Source: an uncultured Mycoplasmatota bacterium | GTDB taxonomy: Bacteria > Bacillota_I > Bacilli_A > RF39 > UBA660 | Length of the DNA: 64,000 nucleotides | Direction of reading: 5' to 3' | Assembly (NCBI GenBank): GCA_900552495.1 | Contig: URZY01000004.1 | Coordinates: 115,351 to 179,350, forward strand | Shown here: one piece after another, positions 61,588-64,000 of the stretch | Layout: the number at the start of each line of letters is the position of its first letter | Numbering within the stretch: position 1 is the stretch's first letter | Made by a program: the position numbers and the translations under genes | Notes under the pieces: model-generated | What the model was told of the DNA's origin: nothing | Databases searched by the model: none | The model's input: only the letters and a program-made list of their open reading frames with translations

Positions 61588-62229
61588 ATGAATAATAAAG
61601 GTTTTACTTTAATAGAATTAATGGCAGTTTTTGTTGTATTAGGCGTTTTATTAGGAGTTACTATTCCAAATATTGTGGGTATTACAACAGCAAATAAGCA
61701 ACAAACGTATGCGGATGATGCAAAGAAGTTTAAGAATGCAGTGGAGTATAGATTTAGAGGTGATAGTACAATTGAAAAACCAACTAATAATAATGACTGC
61801 ATAATTGCTAATTTAAAGTATGTTGCTGGAAGTGAATATGATAATCCTCCGTATGGTGGAGTCTATTTGATGGATTATTCATATGTTATTATGGCAAAAA
61901 AGAATAATGAGTATAAGTATTATGTTCAGTTGGTAGAAGGAATTAAACCTAATCCAAGTGGAGCAAATGACAATGCTAAATATTGTCAGGAAGAGGGATG
62001 TCGAGGAATCAAACTTGATTTAATTACAAAGCTAGATGGAGAAAAGTATCAAAATGAAATAGATGAAGCAACTTCTATTTCATACTTTACACCTAGTTTG
62101 GCAGATATTAAAACAAAAACAACTGAAGCTCAGCTTACAGCTTATTATGCAACTTTAGCTAATACTATCAAGGATGAAGATGGTAATAAAGTGTGTAATG
62201 TTGTAAAAAGGGTTTACTATGAAGGATAA
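61588..62229 (+). CDS. Type IV pilin-like protein B
   Basis: 213 residues. MNNKGFTLIELMAVFVVLGVLLGVTIPNI is a complete prepilin leader and helix. The exported domain has Cys in NNDCIIAN, AKYCQEEGCRG and KVCNVV and the paralog landmarks NPPYGGVYLMDYSYVIMAKK and GIKLDLITKL. Thirty bases after pilin A, with TAGGTGGTGATTA upstream. Confidence 0.82.
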   Translation: MNNKGFTLIELMAVFVVLGVLLGVTIPNIVGITTANKQQTYADDAKKFKNAVEYRFRGDSTIEKPTNNNDCIIANLKYVAGSEYDNPPYGGVYLMDYSYVIMAKKNNEYKYYVQLVEGIKPNPSGANDNAKYCQEEGCRGIKLDLITKLDGEKYQNEIDEATSISYFTPSLADIKTKTTEAQLTAYYATLANTIKDEDGNKVCNVVKRVYYEG

Positions 62230-62259
62230 AATTTGTTGTCAAATTTTAGTAAATGGGTA

Positions 62260-62288
62260 TTGATTGAAAAAAAACAGTATGCTATATT
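62260..62288 (+). promoter_or_regulatory. Promoter of pilin C
   Basis: TTGATT (62260-62265), 17-bp spacer, TATATT (62283-62288). It separates pilin C from the two preceding genes. Confidence 0.6.
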
Positions 62289-62325
62289 AATATTGTAATA
62301 AAAAATAGAAAGAGAGTGAAAGAGA

Positions 62326-62961
62326 ATGAAAAAGATGGATGCTAAAGGTTTTACATTAATCGAATTATTAGCAGTTATTACAATCATGGGTATCTTAATG
62401 ATAGTTGCGATACCTGCAATTACAAGAACTATCGAAAATTCAAGAAAGGATACATTTGTAGATACAGTTAAACAATACGTTAACGGTACTAAGACTATGT
62501 GGGCTTCAGATAACTTATCATGTACTGATACTGTTTCAGCTACTGATTTCGTTTCATCTGCAGTTTCAGCAGGATTCTATTATATCGAAGTAGATTCTTC
62601 AAGTACATCTGTTCCACAAGTACTAGAATCAGGTGGTAAATCATCTTGGGGTAATCGTGATATCAAAGGTTATATCTTAGTTCATGTTTATGATGTTACA
62701 AATGGAAGTGTTTCAACTCGTAAAGTTGATTACTACCCAGTATTATCTGATGGAATTCACGGAGTAAATGCTAAAACTTCTGGTCCTCTTACTACACCAA
62801 AAGATGGTTTAAAGAAAGTTGAAAATATTAAACGTGGAGATTTACAAATGACTGGTATCACTTATGCCAAAGCTGGTGCTGGTACTGCTCCAAAAGGATG
62901 GACTGGAGCATCTGGTTCTGAAGTAGTTGGAGCAACAGCTGGTAAATGCGTAGAAGTTTAA
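62326..62961 (+). CDS. Major-pilin-like type IV pilin C
   Basis: 211 residues. MKKMDAKGFTLIELLAVITIMGILMIVAIPAI is a textbook prepilin leader and helix. The exported domain is Ser/Thr/Gly-rich with two Cys (LSCTDT and the C-terminal AGKCVEV) that could form the D-region disulfide loop. Codon use differs from its neighbours: ATC, TAC, TTC and AAC are common here where the rest of the window uses ATT, TAT, TTT and AAT, a sign of high expression. Own promoter and GAGAGTGAAAGAG ribosome site. Confidence 0.85.
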   Translation: MKKMDAKGFTLIELLAVITIMGILMIVAIPAITRTIENSRKDTFVDTVKQYVNGTKTMWASDNLSCTDTVSATDFVSSAVSAGFYYIEVDSSSTSVPQVLESGGKSSWGNRDIKGYILVHVYDVTNGSVSTRKVDYYPVLSDGIHGVNAKTSGPLTTPKDGLKKVENIKRGDLQMTGITYAKAGAGTAPKGWTGASGSEVVGATAGKCVEV

Positions 62962-62976
62962 TATAACTAATAGTTT

Positions 62977-63005
62977 AAGAGTGAGTTAATATCACTCTTT
63001 TTTTT
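62977..63005 (+). terminator. Terminator after pilin C
   Basis: AAGAGTGA (62977-62984) pairs with TCACTCTT (62992-62999) around 7 nt, followed by T through 63005. Confidence 0.88.
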
Positions 63006-63044
63006 GTGTTTAGAATTTGTTATACTTAGATAGAGGTGAAGATG

Positions 63045-63926
63045 ATGTTATTGATAGGTAGTCATGTTAATTTTAAGAAGGATGATCAGTTGTTAGGAAG
63101 TTTAAAACAAGCTTTAAGTTATGGAGCTAATACATTTATGTTTTATACAGGGGCACCACAGAATACGAAAAGATATCCGATTGAAGATGGCCTTACATTA
63201 GCTGCATTACAATTAATGAAAGAAGAAAATATAGATTATTCAAAGGTTGTAGTTCACGCTCCGTATATAGTTAATTTAGCGAATGATTCAGATCCAGTAA
63301 AATATAAGTTTTCGGTTGATTTTTTACAGGAGGAAATTGAAAGATGTAAGTTGCTTGGAATTACTAAGTTAGTATTACATCCGGGAAGTCATGTAGGACT
63401 TGGAGTTGATAGGGCAATTGCCAATATTAGTAATGCAATTAATATGATAAGTAATGATTCGGTGGTTATTCTGCTCGAGACTATGGCTGGAAAAGGAACG
63501 GAAGTGGGATCTAAATTAGAAGAAATAAAGGCAATTATTGATAAGGTTGAAGATAAGGAACATATTGGGGTTTGCTTAGATACTTGTCATTTAAACGATG
63601 GAGGTTATGATATTGCTAATTTTGATGAGATTTTAGATCGAGTTGATAGGATAATTGGTTTAAATAAAGTGGGTTGTGTTCATATTAATGATAGTAAAAA
63701 TGAATGTGGAGCCCATAAGGATAGACATGAAAATTTTGGTTTTGGTCAGATTGGATTCGATAATTTAATTAAGGTTATTTATAATGAACGCCTAAAAGAT
63801 GTTCCTAAAATATTAGAAACACCATATGTTGATAAGGATTTTGCTCCGTATAAGTATGAGATTGAAATGATTAGAAGTAGAAAATTCGATCCTGATTTAA
63901 TTGAAAAAATAAGAAATCAAAATTAA
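63045..63926 (+). CDS. nfo: Endonuclease IV
   Basis: AP endonuclease with three Zn. LIGSHVNF, VVHAPYIVNLA, LVLHPGSHVG, ILLETMAGKG, GVCLDTCHLNDGGYDI and VGCVHINDSKNECGAHKDRHENFGFGQIG are the metal-binding blocks. About 293 residues. ATG 63045 has AGAGGTGA (63032-63039) upstream; a GTG inside it is not used. It complements mutM in base-excision repair. Confidence 0.95.
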   Translation: MLLIGSHVNFKKDDQLLGSLKQALSYGANTFMFYTGAPQNTKRYPIEDGLTLAALQLMKEENIDYSKVVVHAPYIVNLANDSDPVKYKFSVDFLQEEIERCKLLGITKLVLHPGSHVGLGVDRAIANISNAINMISNDSVVILLETMAGKGTEVGSKLEEIKAIIDKVEDKEHIGVCLDTCHLNDGGYDIANFDEILDRVDRIIGLNKVGCVHINDSKNECGAHKDRHENFGFGQIGFDNLIKVIYNERLKDVPKILETPYVDKDFAPYKYEIEMIRSRKFDPDLIEKIRNQN

Positions 63927-63927
63927 A

Positions 63928-63994
63928 AAGACCTTTTAAAAGGTCTTCAGACTGTTGACAAATAAAAATTTGTTAATAGTCTTTTATTTTTTTA
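63928..63994 (+). terminator. Terminator pair after nfo
   Basis: A 20-bp palindrome AAGACCTTTTAAAAGGTCTT (63928-63947) is followed at once by a 15-bp stem (63949-63963 with 63968-63982) around AAAA and TTTTATTTTTTT. The second hairpin is the true intrinsic terminator; the first lacks a T tract. Confidence 0.85.
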
Positions 63995-64000
63995 TGAAAT

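Overview
The window is AT-rich, densely coding DNA from a low-GC Firmicutes/Bacilli-type bacterium. UGA is a normal stop codon (relA, the HELGH peptidase gene and comN all end in TGA) and Trp is TGG, so this is not a Mycoplasma-type code. The genes encode an ordinary Gram-positive wall and division apparatus (murG, murB, divIB, ftsA, ftsZ, murE), a pro-SigK-like sporulation sigma factor, a Bacillus-type LexA/SOS box, a T-box and a 6S RNA. The combination suggests an uncultured gut-type Bacilli lineage (RF39/Erysipelotrichia-like) descended from spore formers. That placement is inference from gene content only. Most genes are on the + strand; the - strand genes are an alpha/beta hydrolase, lexA, gmk-tmcAL, arginase and a TIGR04086-like membrane protein.

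Layout. 1-190: 3'-truncated remnant of a tyrosine recombinase. 0.3-7.7 kb: rbgA, a HipA-like orphan, rnhB, topA, two unknown genes, xerC. 7.8-20.9 kb: a Bacillus-like block comN-secDF-relA-dtd-(HELGH peptidase)-T-box-hisS-aspS-(6S RNA)-tcdA. 20.9-27 kb: lexA with a divergent SOS-controlled 52-residue membrane peptide, then polA-mutM and pyk. 26.9-29.1 kb: two tandem leader elements, each with a mini-ORF containing four consecutive Arg codons and each ending in an intrinsic terminator, ahead of an M20 amidohydrolase and a GNAT acetyltransferase. 29.2-31 kb: gmk and tmcAL. 31.2-43.2 kb: a division/cell-wall cluster murG-murB-divIB-ftsA-ftsZ interrupted by five multi-membrane GT-C-like proteins, four of them tandem paralogs. 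43.3-50.5 kb: transglutaminase-like membrane protein, arginase, murE plus an orphan pseudopilin, a small Cys-rich membrane peptide, VanZ-like protein, flippase, sigK. 50.6-58.4 kb: Ig-domain polysaccharide deacetylase, yqeG-yqeH, two unknown genes, dnaG-sigA-trmK. 58.6-64 kb: membrane proteins, GHL10 glycosidase, three type IV pilin-like genes and nfo.

How it fits together. Translation and stringent control (relA, hisS, aspS, dtd, tcdA, trmK, tmcAL, 6S RNA, sigA) sit beside DNA maintenance (topA, rnhB, polA, mutM, nfo, dnaG, lexA) and envelope growth. The least explained parts are the tandem Arg-codon leader elements at 26.9-27.3 kb, the SOS-driven micro-protein, the GT-C array inside the division cluster, the Cys/His/Asp-rich tail on HisS, and the pilin-like genes, which have no assembly machinery within view. 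No tRNA, rRNA, CRISPR array or intact insertion sequence was seen.
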